A stretch of 64,000 nucleotides of DNA from contig NZ_CP118753.2 of the NCBI RefSeq assembly GCF_034480035.2, forward strand, positions 2,442,045 to 2,506,044, written 5' to 3'. The notes under the pieces were generated by a model. That model did no database searches. It was not told where the DNA came from and was given only the letters and a program-made list of their open reading frames with translations. Position numbers and translations under genes: made by a program. Below, in pieces: positions 18,112 through 27,795 of the stretch. The first letter of the stretch is position 1, and every line of letters starts with the position of its first letter. Origin of the DNA: Methanosphaera sp. ISO3-F5. Lineage in GTDB: Archaea; Methanobacteriota; Methanobacteria; Methanobacteriales; Methanobacteriaceae.

Positions 18112-18675
18112 CTAATCTTCAACTATAGTGACTTTTCCATCAACCATCTTAATTTTAACTAATGTGTTGATTTTCTTACCTGTTGCATCTTCAACTATTA
18201 TTTTTCCATCATCTTTTTCTATAGGAAGAATTATATGTTCAATATTTACTCCAATTTTATCTAATGCAGATATTACACTTATCAGTGTACCACCAGTACT
18301 TACAACATCATCAATTAGTAATATATTGTCCTCTTTTTTAATGTTGTTAATGAATAATTCACTTTGACCATACCCTGTTTCCTGGTGTACTTGTTGTTCT
18401 CCTTCTAATCCATAGGATCGTTTCCTTATAACTACGAATGGAATGCCTGTTTTTAATGATAATGCAGTAGCTAATGGAATACCCATTGATTCTACTCCTA
18501 CAATCTTATTAACATTTGATAAATCAAAATTATCCACTATGTAATCCATTATTGAATTTAACAATGAAGTTTCGACCAATGGAACCCCATCACTTATAGG
18601 ATGTACGAAATAGAAATATTCACCCTTTTTAACTACAGGACATTCAACTAATGATTTTTTTAATTCTTCTAACAT
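18112..18675 (-). CDS. hpt: archaeal hypoxanthine/guanine phosphoribosyltransferase
   Basis: 187 residues. The PRPP-binding motif is [18 protein letters not shown]. The N-terminal [19 protein letters not shown] and [15 protein letters not shown] match the archaeal purine salvage HPRT family rather than PyrE. It converts hypoxanthine or guanine with PRPP to IMP or GMP. It leads the minus-strand hpt-dph2-csl4-rpoL group and is divergent from srp54. Confidence 0.88.
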   Translation of the reverse strand: MLEELKKSLVECPVVKKGEYFYFVHPISDGVPLVETSLLNSIMDYIVDNFDLSNVNKIVGVESMGIPLATALSLKTGIPFVVIRKRSYGLEGEQQVHQETGYGQSELFINNIKKEDNILLIDDVVSTGGTLISVISALDKIGVNIEHIILPIEKDDGKIIVEDATGKKINTLVKIKMVDGKVTIVED

Positions 18676-18812
18676 GATACTATCCTCAAATTACTTTAAT
18701 ATATATAATATATATACTCCGATACAATTGAAATACTTAATTATTAAAGTGATTGAAGATATATTATATAATAATAGACAATTAATAATAAAGCACAAGG
18801 GGAGGTTAACAG

Positions 18813-20150
18813 ATGCTAGAAGGATTAAGCGATAGTCTAACACAAACTATGAAAAAACTAGCAGGAATGTCAATAATAGACAAAAAAACACTGAAAGAAG
18901 TAACCAAAGATATTCAACGTGCATTAATACAGTCCGACGTAAACGTTAAAGTAGTTTTCGGATTAACAAAGAAAATAGAAAAACGAGCACTAGACGAAGA
19001 ATTACCAAAAGGATTAAGTCCAAAAGAACATGTGATGCGCATAGTTTACCAGGAACTAGTAAACCTTATTGGAGAAAAACCAGAAGAACTAAACATTACA
19101 CATAAACCCTACAAGATAATGATGTTAGGTTTACAAGGAAGTGGTAAAACAACCACAACAGCAAAACTTGTAAGACACCTTAAAAAGAAAGGACAAAACT
19201 GTGCAATAGTATGTACCGACACATGGAGACCAGCAGCATACGAACAATTAAAACAATTATGTGAACCACTGGACACACCAGTATTCGGAGACCCACAAAA
19301 CAAGGACGCCATTGACCTGGCACAAAAAGGATTAGAACAATGTGGAAACAAGTACGACGTGATACTAGTAGATACAGCAGGTCGTCATAAAGAAGAACAA
19401 GACTTACTAGATGAAATGAAAGAATTAAGTACAGTAGTAAAACCAGACGAAGTTATACTAGTAATAGATGGTACAATAGGTCAACAAGCACGTAACCAAG
19501 CAGAATCATTCAAACAAACCACAGATATTGGATCAATAATAGTAAGTAAATTAGATGGTTCAGCAAAAGGAGGGGGTGCATTATCTGCAGTAGCAGAAAT
19601 ACATGCTCCAATCAAATTCATAGGTACCGGGGAACGAGTAGATGACTTTGAAGCATTCGACCCAGAAAGATTCATATCAAGACTACTGGGAATGGGAGAT
19701 CTTGATACATTAATCGAAAAAGCAGCAGAAGTCACATCAGAAAAATCAGACCAGGAAATGATTGACTCAATCATCAGTGGTAAATTCACATTAAAAGACA
19801 TGGAAAACCAATTAAACATGATGAACAAGATGGGACCTATACAACAAATCATGAAACTAATTCCTGGATTAGGAAACCAGTTACCAGCAAATGCATCAAA
19901 AGTAACTGAAGATAAACTCAACACATACAAAATCCTAATGAACTCCATGACAGACTATGAACTAGAAAATCCAGAAGTAATCAAAAAATCCAGAATAACC
20001 CGTATAAGCAGAGGAGCAGGATTAACCAATGATGACGTGAAAGACCTCCTGAAATATTATAGTGTAACCAAAAAAGCACTAAAAGGAATGGGTAAACGTA
20101 ACATGGGCGGACCAATGGGTAAACTCATGAGACACATGAATAGACAATAA
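18813..20150 (+). CDS. srp54: SRP54, signal recognition particle GTPase
   Basis: 445 residues. The N domain is followed by the G domain with [40 protein letters not shown] and [14 protein letters not shown]. The Met-rich M domain ([20 protein letters not shown] to [20 protein letters not shown]) binds 7S RNA and signal sequences. The ribosome site is GGGGAGG. It targets nascent secretory proteins to the Sec translocon. It is followed by pus10 after 80 bases. Confidence 0.98.
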   Translation: MLEGLSDSLTQTMKKLAGMSIIDKKTLKEVTKDIQRALIQSDVNVKVVFGLTKKIEKRALDEELPKGLSPKEHVMRIVYQELVNLIGEKPEELNITHKPYKIMMLGLQGSGKTTTTAKLVRHLKKKGQNCAIVCTDTWRPAAYEQLKQLCEPLDTPVFGDPQNKDAIDLAQKGLEQCGNKYDVILVDTAGRHKEEQDLLDEMKELSTVVKPDEVILVIDGTIGQQARNQAESFKQTTDIGSIIVSKLDGSAKGGGALSAVAEIHAPIKFIGTGERVDDFEAFDPERFISRLLGMGDLDTLIEKAAEVTSEKSDQEMIDSIISGKFTLKDMENQLNMMNKMGPIQQIMKLIPGLGNQLPANASKVTEDKLNTYKILMNSMTDYELENPEVIKKSRITRISRGAGLTNDDVKDLLKYYSVTKKALKGMGKRNMGGPMGKLMRHMNRQ

Positions 20151-20191
20151 ACCCTGTTTCCACCCCCTTTTTACATCATTTTAATAAGAAT

Positions 20192-20202
20192 AACTATTTT
20201 TT
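20192..20202 (+). terminator. AACTATTTTTT motif after srp54
   Basis: AACTATTTTTT lies about 40 bases after the srp54 stop, in the orientation expected for terminating it. It matches the motif found after many genes here. Confidence 0.45.
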
Positions 20203-20230
20203 AATAAAAAAAATTAACAAGGAAAATAAA

Positions 20231-21409
20231 ATGTCAACAAATAATGAATATAAACTATGTTCTAGATGCCTAGCAAGGATAAGTAGAAAATTTCAGAAAA
20301 CAGAAGAAAACGAAAAATGCAGTATCTGCGACAACCTACTCCTACACGAAGACAAGATATACCAACTAATCTATAACAAGATACATAAATTTGACATAGA
20401 ATTTAACACATTTTACATAGCATGTCAAGTAACTTATGATAAACTAAACATAGCAGAAAAGAATATTCATAAAGAAGTCAACTACCAGGGAAACAATGGA
20501 TTGAAAAAACAGTTACGGAAAGACTTATCCCAGATGCTAGTTGAGAAAATGGGAAAAACAATAGACTATAAAAATCCGGAAGTAGTTATCAACATAAAAA
20601 TCAGAAAAAAACCATTCAAACACAACCCATACCCAGAAATAAACAATTTAACAGTATTCATAGACAGCAACCCCCTATTTATCGAAGGAAAATATCGTAA
20701 ACTAATCAGAGGAATACCACAAACAAAGTGGCCATGCACAGAATGCAAAGGAAAAGGATGTTCAGCATGTAATGGAACAGGCCAACAATATCCGGAAACC
20801 GTAGAAGGATTAATAGGAAAACATTTACTGCCCATGGCAAAAGGAAAAGAAATAAAATTCCATGGATCAGGACGAGAAGACATCGATGTACTTATGCTAG
20901 GAGAAGGAAGACCCTTCGTAATAGAAGTAAAATATCCATTCAAGAGAAGTATTGACCTAAAATTCTTAAGAAGAGTGGTAAACAGTCATAGCGATGGTAA
21001 AATAGAGATAAACGACCTGAAATTCGTAGACAATAACAGACGTGCAAGCATTAAAAAAAGTTCTACAGAAAGTTATAAAGTTTACTCTGCAATAGCCGAA
21101 TTTGAAAATGGTGTTACAAGTAATGATATTAAAAAAATAGAAAAACTAAACATAATAGAACAAAGAACACCAAAACGAGTAGAACATCGCAGAGCAGATA
21201 AAATTAGAACAAGAAAAATAATGAATCTTGAAGTAGAACGAATAAACAGTAAAAAATTAAGGTTAATCATTAAATGTCAGGGAGGATTATATATAAAAGA
21301 ACTAATCTCCGGTGATGAAGGAAGAACCCAACCTAGCGTTAGCAGTGTTTGTAAAAACAAATCAATATGTTCACAATTAGATGTTTTGAAAGTTCATATT
21401 CCACAATAG
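20231..21409 (+). CDS. pus10: Pus10, tRNA pseudouridine synthase (positions 54/55)
   Basis: 392 residues. The N-terminal zinc region has CSRCLARI and CSICDN, then a THUMP-like region. A second Cys-rich segment is CTECKGKGCSACNGTGQQYP. The catalytic domain is marked by KFHGSGREDIDVLMLGEGRP, whose Asp in REDID is catalytic, and FVIEVKYPFKR. Archaeal Pus10 forms pseudouridine 55, and in some species 54, in tRNA. The C-terminus SGDEGRTQPSVSSV matches the family. It follows srp54 and is cut off from rpl21e by an island of insertion sequences. Confidence 0.95.
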   Translation: MSTNNEYKLCSRCLARISRKFQKTEENEKCSICDNLLLHEDKIYQLIYNKIHKFDIEFNTFYIACQVTYDKLNIAEKNIHKEVNYQGNNGLKKQLRKDLSQMLVEKMGKTIDYKNPEVVINIKIRKKPFKHNPYPEINNLTVFIDSNPLFIEGKYRKLIRGIPQTKWPCTECKGKGCSACNGTGQQYPETVEGLIGKHLLPMAKGKEIKFHGSGREDIDVLMLGEGRPFVIEVKYPFKRSIDLKFLRRVVNSHSDGKIEINDLKFVDNNRRASIKKSSTESYKVYSAIAEFENGVTSNDIKKIEKLNIIEQRTPKRVEHRRADKIRTRKIMNLEVERINSKKLRLIIKCQGGLYIKELISGDEGRTQPSVSSVCKNKSICSQLDVLKVHIPQ

Positions 21410-21576
21410 CATAGTCTTTCTATTGTTCTGCAAGGAAGACATCCTAAGGTTCCTTAATTTAAGATTATGTTAAAACAATTAGTAGCTAAATGGTAAAGAG
21501 AGTGTGCAACAATTATTGTGTTTTAGGATAATTGTTATGGGCACTTTAATTCAATTTTAATTTTATATTCTATTTT

Positions 21577-23361
21577 TTAATTTAGATTTATTGTCTTTTT
21601 ATTGTTTGTTAGTTCTTTTTGTTCTATGTTATGTATTTTTACTATGTTTTGTGCTGTGGCCATGAGTGTTTGTTGCATTTTTGCGTTGCTTAGTCCTAGT
21701 ATGTGATATTGTCTGTATTTTAGTGTGTATTTGTTGTATGCGAATCGTGGTTCGACCATTGGCATTCTCTTCTTGTATTGTGCTTGTCCGTTTGGTGTTT
21801 CGAATTTATAAGCCAGTAGTTCTTTGGCATCGCTTGTGTAATCGGTTATTACTTTACCTGTCATCTTGTTGGTTAAGCAGATCTTTTTGGATGGGCATTT
21901 GCTGCATTCACTGGTGTAATATATTATTCTGTCCGTGTATTTTCCAGGGTAAACTTGTTTAACAGGTAGTATTTTGTTTTCTGGACAGATGTATCCGTAG
22001 TTTTCTTCGTCTTTTATCATGTTATGTTTTCCGTATCCGTCTTTTTTGTTATTGTTGGTTTTTCTTTGGCTGTTTCGTCTTAGACAATCTTTTTGTTTGC
22101 CTGCTTGTTCTCTATTTGGCATTAATATTGAGTATTTTCCTTCTTCATAGATATCGTGTACTGTTTGGTTGGTGTAGTATCCGTTATCGGCTAGTATATC
22201 CATGTTTTGCATTATTTGTTCTGATTCTTCATTTGTTAGGTTTAGGGCGTTTTGTAGGTTTGTTTGTGTCTGGTTTATCATTGGTATTAGTTGTTTTTGG
22301 TCGTTTCCATCTGTGGTTACGTCTACTGCTATTATTAGTCCGTTTTTGTTGTCTACTACTATTTGTTCGTTGTATCCGGTTTGTGTTATTCCTTCTTTGT
22401 TGGGACTTTTACGTGCTTCTGGATCTGTATAATTAACGGTATTTTTACCACTCTTTTCTAGTTCTGTTTTGCATTTTTCTAGTTTTTTTATTTGTTTGTA
22501 TGCTGTTTCTGGGTGTTCTATGGCTTGTTTTAGTATTTGTTTTCCACAGAAGTTTAAATCATTTTCATCGATGAGTTCATACATTTCTTCGTCAAATTTG
22601 CTCTCATCATGCTCCATACTGTTTTTCATCGGTTTATTACGGTAAGTATCTAATGTTTGTTGTTCTTCATCCACTTCATCTTGTGATTCTTCGTGTTTTA
22701 TTTTCTTTATTGTTTTTGCTTTTTCATCTGGTTTAACTTTGATATTACGTGCTTCTCGTAGTGCTTCTTTGATTTGTTCTTTGGTATTGTTTGTATTTTG
22801 TACTGTTTTGTTTTCTCGGTTTTCTAAAGCTTTATTTTCTTCCATATCAGTAATAATGCCTTTACGGATGATATGTAAAAGTTTTAGTACATCTTCATTG
22901 GTTAAATTATTATATTTATTGGCATATGCTCGTGTTTTACTTCCATCAATGCTGATGCTGTCTAAATCAATTAAATTTTTGTTATGTCCATAATTGATTG
23001 TTTCAAGAAAAATTTTTTCTATAATCTCCTTGTGTTCGCGTTTAAAAGCTGCGATAGTGCTGAAAACAGGGGTTTGAAATCCAGCCAAATACATAAACAC
23101 GATATTCTCACGAACAATACGTTCCAACTTACGACTACTATGAATAGAATAAATAGTACCCAAGATAATGATACGAACCAACATGGCCGCAGGATAAGCC
23201 TTCTGACCAGGAGTATCAACATACTGAAAATCAATCTCACTAAAATCCACACAATTCACAAGCTTTTCAATAAAAAAACAAACATGATCATCAGGAATCA
23301 TAGTACGTATATCCTTAGGTAACAAAAATGTCTGACCAATAGTATCTTCTTGTAAAACCAT
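21577..23361 (-). CDS. IS1182-family transposase
   Basis: About 594 residues. The N-terminal DUF772-type domain contains DTPGQKAYPAAMLVRIIILG and FSTIAAFKREHKEIIEKIF. The DDE domain carries SIDGSKTRAYANKYN (first Asp) and MDILADNGYYTNQTVHDIYE (second Asp). A Cys-rich segment (ECSKCPSKKICL) and the C-terminal RFAYNKYTLKYRQYHILGL are typical. The middle is charged and low in complexity (about 185-270). I chose ATG at 23361 (MVLQEDTIGQTFLLP); the frame extends to a TTG at 23385. The coding strand is A/C-rich over most of the gene but G/T-rich over the first 120 codons. Confidence 0.9.
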   Translation of the reverse strand: MVLQEDTIGQTFLLPKDIRTMIPDDHVCFFIEKLVNCVDFSEIDFQYVDTPGQKAYPAAMLVRIIILGTIYSIHSSRKLERIVRENIVFMYLAGFQTPVFSTIAAFKREHKEIIEKIFLETINYGHNKNLIDLDSISIDGSKTRAYANKYNNLTNEDVLKLLHIIRKGIITDMEENKALENRENKTVQNTNNTKEQIKEALREARNIKVKPDEKAKTIKKIKHEESQDEVDEEQQTLDTYRNKPMKNSMEHDESKFDEEMYELIDENDLNFCGKQILKQAIEHPETAYKQIKKLEKCKTELEKSGKNTVNYTDPEARKSPNKEGITQTGYNEQIVVDNKNGLIIAVDVTTDGNDQKQLIPMINQTQTNLQNALNLTNEESEQIMQNMDILADNGYYTNQTVHDIYEEGKYSILMPNREQAGKQKDCLRRNSQRKTNNNKKDGYGKHNMIKDEENYGYICPENKILPVKQVYPGKYTDRIIYYTSECSKCPSKKICLTNKMTGKVITDYTSDAKELLAYKFETPNGQAQYKKRMPMVEPRFAYNKYTLKYRQYHILGLSNAKMQQTLMATAQNIVKIHNIEQKELTNNKKTINLN

Positions 23362-23532
23362 AAATAACAAAACCATTAAATTCAATTCTCTATATAATAT
23401 ATTTATACAACCTTATATATAAATATACCTAAAAAACACAATTAATAAGTAAAATAAAAATGAATACAAAAAATTTATAAAAAAATAATTAAAATCAATG
23501 AATTATAATAAAAATAAAAAGATTTAAAGTAT

Positions 23533-23547
23533 AAAAAAAATAGTTAT
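23533..23547 (-). terminator. ATAACTATTTTTTTT motif
   Basis: On the minus strand ATAACTATTTTTTTT follows the adhesin-like gene ending at 23663, but it lies just inside the IS1182-like element, so it may instead belong to that element. Confidence 0.35.
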
Positions 23548-23662
23548 ATCTGAGAGTTGTCGCACACCCTCGTAAAAAAGCCAAAAAAAGTGAAAATATG
23601 GATAATAAAAAAATAATTTCATTATCACACAAATAATTGGAAATTAATTAATATATAATGTT

Positions 23663-25192
23663 TTATTTTATAGTAGTATTTCTTTTAATAACTTTTCCAC
23701 TTCGTATGTATATAGTATTTTTGCCACCAGGTGTGTTGTAAAGTAATTTACAGTTATTTAATGTTGTTACTCCCTGTTTAGCATTATAAAGTGCTCCCCC
23801 ATATTTAGCCTTGTTATTACTTATTGTACAAGAGTTAACAGTCAGTTTTCCAGCATTCATTATTGCTCCACCTTCTGTTGCTGTATTACCATTTATTGTA
23901 CATTTATTTATAGTTAGTTTACCTGTATCATAATTACTTATTGCTCCAGTAGCATCTTCTCTACCAGTAGCTTTATTATTATTTATCTTGGAGTTCGTAA
24001 GAGTCATTTGTCCCCAGTTCATTATTGCCTCTGCAAATTCATTTTTGTTATTGTTTATCATTGTTTTATTTATAGTCATTATTCCACTGCTTAATATTGC
24101 ACCTTTATTATTACCGTTAATTGTACAGTTATAAATAACTATCTTATTGTCACCACTAATTGCTTGTGCCTTGTTATTGCTAACTGTGGATCTTTTCATA
24201 TTCAGAACTCCTCCATTGTTACTTATTGCCACACCTGGTGCAGTGTTACTGTTAATTTTTGAGTCTGTTATTGTAACTGTTCCACCGTTATTGTTTATTG
24301 CTGCACAATAATTTGTTGCCTTATTGTAATTTATTGTACTTTTTGTGATTGTCAATTTATTACTGTTGCATATAGCTCCGTCTTTTGATGTGTTGTTGTT
24401 TATTTTGCACTGAATTATTGTTGCCTGATTATCATTAGATAATGCTCCCTTGTTATTGATGAACACAACGTTTTTCATGTATAGTTTCATCTGATTGTAT
24501 ACTGCTCCTTCCTCTAACGCTTTGTTGTTTTTTAATGTGCTGTTTCCAATGATTAAATTTCCTTCATTTTTTATCGCACCACCAATTTCTGTTGCTTTGT
24601 TACTAAGTATTGTGGTGTTTTTCATGTATATGTATTCATGATTACTTATTGCTCCGCCTGACTTGGCAGTGTTGTTATAGAAGGTAGAATCTGCAATTAT
24701 GAGTTTTCCTTCAGAATTTTTTATTGCTCCACCGTATGAAGAGTGACAATTTTTTATTTTCAGTTTTTTTATTGTGACATTACTTTTTCCGATGTCTAAG
24801 AACTGGTACTTGTTAGCACCGTCGATAATCTTATTGTTTCCATTAATGTAATATATTCGATTATCTCCTATAACAGTATTTGCCTGTAATTTGATATTTG
24901 CCCTTAAATTAATTGTTATTTTATCATAATTAGCTGTCAAAGCTTTTTTCAGTGCCTTGTATGTTGATACATTATATGTTTTTTTTGTAATGGCTGTTTT
25001 TCCTATTTTCTTTTCATTTTTTTGTATTACTTTAGTTGATTTTTTTACATTTTTTGTCGAAACATCATCTGTTATTTTGTTATCATTATCTGTATGTATT
25101 GTTTTGTTAACTCCTGTTGCAGAAACAATACCTACCAGCAAAATAATTAATGCTAAAAGTAAAATAATCTTTTTAGATGATTTATTTATCAT
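23663..25192 (-). CDS. adhesin-like protein with right-handed beta-helix repeats
   Basis: 509 residues from ATG at 25192; an in-frame GTG at 25237 would add 15 residues but has no ribosome site. The N-terminus MINKSSKKIILLLALIILLV is a signal peptide. A short polar region is followed by about 20 imperfect repeats of 20-28 residues with the pattern N-K-A-x(2-4)-GGAI-x-N and TI-x-NN (Pmp-like beta-helix). They are rich in Asn, Thr and Lys. No C-terminal membrane anchor is seen, so it is probably secreted or held to the wall non-covalently. Methanosphaera and Methanobrevibacter carry many such genes, proposed to mediate contact with host or partner cells. It is flanked on both sides by insertion sequences. 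Confidence 0.85.
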   Translation of the reverse strand: MINKSSKKIILLLALIILLVGIVSATGVNKTIHTDNDNKITDDVSTKNVKKSTKVIQKNEKKIGKTAITKKTYNVSTYKALKKALTANYDKITINLRANIKLQANTVIGDNRIYYINGNNKIIDGANKYQFLDIGKSNVTIKKLKIKNCHSSYGGAIKNSEGKLIIADSTFYNNTAKSGGAISNHEYIYMKNTTILSNKATEIGGAIKNEGNLIIGNSTLKNNKALEEGAVYNQMKLYMKNVVFINNKGALSNDNQATIIQCKINNNTSKDGAICNSNKLTITKSTINYNKATNYCAAINNNGGTVTITDSKINSNTAPGVAISNNGGVLNMKRSTVSNNKAQAISGDNKIVIYNCTINGNNKGAILSSGIMTINKTMINNNKNEFAEAIMNWGQMTLTNSKINNNKATGREDATGAISNYDTGKLTINKCTINGNTATEGGAIMNAGKLTVNSCTISNNKAKYGGALYNAKQGVTTLNNCKLLYNTPGGKNTIYIRSGKVIKRNTTIK

Positions 25193-25312
25193 TTTTTTCA
25201 ATTCCACATAACTTTTTTTTATAATATTACGTATCACAAGCGCATATTTATATTTTTGGATAAATATTTTAATTTGATGGTTTTGATGGGTTTTTTAAAA
25301 TTTTTGGTGGTT

Positions 25313-26734
25313 GACAATGAGATAGTGTCAACACTTGTGGGTATGAATTTCATATTACAATATAGTTACAAAGTATGAAGTTAAATTTGATGTTATAAAT
25401 TTGTTTTTTATCGCCCCTTGTGGGCGTGCTTCAAAAAATAAGTGATAATTAGGTTTATATAGTAAAAAGGAGAGATATTATATTATGAAATCCCAAAATA
25501 CCTCTCCTATTAATAATTATGACGACAAACAATATAAACTTGACGATTATTTTGATGAACTACCTAAGCAATGTAGCCGAAAAGAATATATAGAAGATAA
25601 AATTGAAAAATTAAATTCCAATTTAACGGTCTTTAAACTTAATGATACGTATCATTTAAAACAGAAACATGTTTATTGTCCTGAATGTTATTCTAAAGAT
25701 ATAAATGAAAAAGGATATTACTCTAGAGGAATATTATTAATGGATTATGGTCTTGTTGGTTGTAAAATTAAACGATACAAATGTAAACATTGTGGAAACG
25801 ATTTTTCAGCAGATATTTCTTCTATTGTAAAACCTAATTTTACAGTATCAAATGAAGTATTAGACATTGTAGAAACATATTACTCAATTGACTTCACAAG
25901 TGTCAGAAAAATCAGAGAATTCTTTGAAAAAGTTCATGGAATTAAGATATCCCATCAAGAAATTCAAGACATCTTAGTCGATTATCATATTCATTTTAAT
26001 CCAAATATTAAAGAATATTCAGGATATTATGCATTTGATGCTTTATGGATAAAAATAAAAGAAATCAGTGATAAATACGTGTTTTTATTAGCATTAGTTG
26101 ATGTGTGTCATGATACTATTGTAGCTTATAAAGTTGTTGAACATGAAACAGAAGAAGAAGTACTAAAATTTCTCAAAGAAGCCACATCAAATCAAGAACG
26201 AAAAGCCATTACAACAGACTTAAAACCCGAATACATGTCTCCCATCAATGCTTTAGGATTTAAACATCAATTTTGTAAATTCCATTTTAAACAAAATAAC
26301 AATAGAATTATCAGAAAATATGTTAAAGATAACAATCTCCCTGAAGAAAAAATAAAAGAATATAAAAAGTTTTTACCAGAATTATATGAAATATATGATG
26401 TAAAAACTCAAACAGAAGTAGCAAAAATCGTAAAAAACTTGAAAAAGAAAATAAATGACTTTCCCGAAGTTATTCAATACATAATTAATGAAAAATTAGC
26501 ACCGTATTTTAAAAACTTAACATATTTCCTTGAAAATGCAAAAATCGAAAGCACAAGCAATATCATAGAAAGAATATTTGAAGATCTTGCTCCAAAGCAT
26601 GTGAAAAAATGTTATAAAACTATAAAAGGATTTTTATCAAGATTTAACTTAAAATTAAAGCGATGGGATGAGAGAAATGCGATTTACTGAAATGATGTTA
26701 AAATACCCACACATCTTGACACCACCGACAATGA
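25313..26734 (+). mobile_element. IS6-like insertion sequence with 8-bp target duplication
   Basis: Inverted repeats: GTGTCAACACTTGTGGGTAT at 25325-25344 and, in complement of 26703-26722, GTGTCAAGATGTGTGGGTAT, matching at 17 of 20. Four further bases lie outside each repeat, then the direct repeat GACAATGA at 25313-25320 and 26727-26734. The element is thus 25321-26726, about 1406 bp. An 8-bp duplication is the known value for IS6-type elements. One transposase gene is inside, intact. Confidence 0.82.
25485..26690 (+). CDS. DDE transposase, IS6/MULE-like
   Basis: 401 residues. A zinc-ribbon region (YCPECYSKDINEKGYYSRG and CKHCGNDFSAD) precedes a catalytic core with YYAFDALWIKI (first Asp), KAITTDLKPEYMSPINALGF (second Asp) followed by HQFCKFHFK, and a final Glu near ESTSNIIERIFEDLAPKHVK. 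The ending TIKGFLSRFNLKLKRWDERN resembles IS6-type ends. Family assignment is by pattern only, but the 8-bp target duplication supports it. The ribosome site is AAGGAGAG. The stop falls just before the right inverted repeat. Confidence 0.85.
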   Translation: MKSQNTSPINNYDDKQYKLDDYFDELPKQCSRKEYIEDKIEKLNSNLTVFKLNDTYHLKQKHVYCPECYSKDINEKGYYSRGILLMDYGLVGCKIKRYKCKHCGNDFSADISSIVKPNFTVSNEVLDIVETYYSIDFTSVRKIREFFEKVHGIKISHQEIQDILVDYHIHFNPNIKEYSGYYAFDALWIKIKEISDKYVFLLALVDVCHDTIVAYKVVEHETEEEVLKFLKEATSNQERKAITTDLKPEYMSPINALGFKHQFCKFHFKQNNNRIIRKYVKDNNLPEEKIKEYKKFLPELYEIYDVKTQTEVAKIVKNLKKKINDFPEVIQYIINEKLAPYFKNLTYFLENAKIESTSNIIERIFEDLAPKHVKKCYKTIKGFLSRFNLKLKRWDERNAIY

Positions 26735-27055
26735 TAATAGATATACTTATAAACTATGAAGATTATAAATATAATACAATATTAAAACATAGGATAAAGT
26801 TCTTGATTTTAATATTCAGGAACATATGTTATAATTATATAAAAAAAATAATTTCTTTCTTAGCTCTAAAGAAATATTTTCGAAGAAATAACTCATTGAA
26901 GGATAATTAGAATTTAGTATTCAAATAATAATTAGTATTACTAATAATTAGCTGTTAGTCAACCTAAGACTAGAAAAACCTAACATTTGTGAAATAAAAC
27001 CTATAACTCACAAAAAACCTATAAATTCTATTAATTATAAATGAGATGATAAAAG
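26735..27055. other. 321-base region between the IS6-like element and rpl21e
   Basis: No convincing gene is visible. A frame of 80 codons (26668-26910) overlaps the transposase end and the inverted repeat and has no ribosome site or family pattern, so I reject it. A weak hairpin (TTTCTTT/AAAGAAA near 26860-26875) and short A-rich repeats are present. It should contain the promoter of the rpl21e operon. Confidence 0.5.
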
Positions 27056-27352
27056 ATGAAAAAATCAAAAGGATTTAAAAGTCGATCAAGGTATAAACTT
27101 AAAAAAAGTATCAGACCTAAACGAGCTAACATTATATCTAAAAAAATACAAGTATTTGAAAATGGTCAAAAAGTACACATAATTACTGATTCAAGTTTCC
27201 AAAAAGGACAACCACACCCAAGATTCCATGGAAAAACTGGTGAAGTTGTAGGACAAAAAGGACGAGCATACCTCGTTGCTATTAAAGATGGAAACAAAGC
27301 AAAAGAATTAATTATTAGACCAGAACATCTTAAATTACAAGCACAAGAGTGA
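27056..27352 (+). CDS. rpl21e: ribosomal protein L21e (eL21)
   Basis: 98 residues, starting [20 protein letters not shown]. The KOW-like core [20 protein letters not shown], then [20 protein letters not shown], matches the family. The ribosome site GAGATGAT precedes it. Its TGA overlaps the start region of rpoF, so the two are co-translated. Confidence 0.97.
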   Translation: MKKSKGFKSRSRYKLKKSIRPKRANIISKKIQVFENGQKVHIITDSSFQKGQPHPRFHGKTGEVVGQKGRAYLVAIKDGNKAKELIIRPEHLKLQAQE

Positions 27353-27357
27353 TTATG

Positions 27358-27717
27358 ATGATTGGAAAAAAAGTCATTGATACAAAACCTATTACAATAT
27401 CTGAAGCAAGAGAAATTCTAATGAAAAAAGTAGAAGAAAAAGCTGATGAGAATAACGAAGTCGATGGCCGCCAATTTACATATGAACAAAACCTTACTAT
27501 TGATTATGTCAATAAGTTTGCACTTCTTGATGCTGAAGATGCTAAAGAGTTAGTTTCAAAACTTGAAGAGTATCTTACAACTGTTCAAGCAGTGAAAGTA
27601 GTGGATTTGATGCCAGAGGATCTTGATGACTTAAGATTAATCTTTGCAAAAGAAAGGGGAACTTTTGAAACAGAAACTTTACAAAATGTTCTAGATTTAT
27701 TGGATCAATACCGATAA
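27358..27717 (+). CDS. rpoF: RNA polymerase subunit F (Rpo4)
   Basis: 119 residues from ATG at 27358; ATG at 27355 and GTG at 27349 are in frame upstream, but GAGTGAT at 27347 fits the last start best. The helical N-terminus (PITISEAREILMKKVEEKAD), the YEQNLTIDYVNKFALLDAED segment and the HRDC-like C-terminus (VVDLMPEDLDDLRLIFAKER) identify it. Together with subunit E it forms the polymerase stalk. It follows rpl21e. In many archaea a DUF655 gene comes next; here ksgA follows after 78 bases. Confidence 0.93.
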   Translation: MIGKKVIDTKPITISEAREILMKKVEEKADENNEVDGRQFTYEQNLTIDYVNKFALLDAEDAKELVSKLEEYLTTVQAVKVVDLMPEDLDDLRLIFAKERGTFETETLQNVLDLLDQYR

Positions 27718-27795
27718 ATCAATCCCTACTTTAATTCTTCTAACCACCAACATAAAATTTACCTAATTTTAAAGAAAATAATTGAGATATATATT

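Larger units (their letters stand above)
21493..23576 (-). mobile_element. IS1182-like insertion sequence with 5-bp target duplication
   Basis: Ends are inverted repeats: GAGAGTGTGCAACAAT at 21498-21513, and the complement of 23556-23571, GAGGGTGTGCGACAAC, matching at 13 of 16 positions. They are bounded by the direct repeat GTAAA at 21493-21497 and 23572-23576, read as the target-site duplication. The element proper is therefore 21498-23571, 2074 bp, with one transposase gene. Intact ends and an uninterrupted gene suggest it may still be mobile. Confidence 0.85.

Noticed and set aside
26668..26910. 80-codon plus-strand frame after the IS6-like transposase
   Set aside because: It runs through the inverted repeat and target duplication, has no ribosome site and looks like random AT-rich translation.
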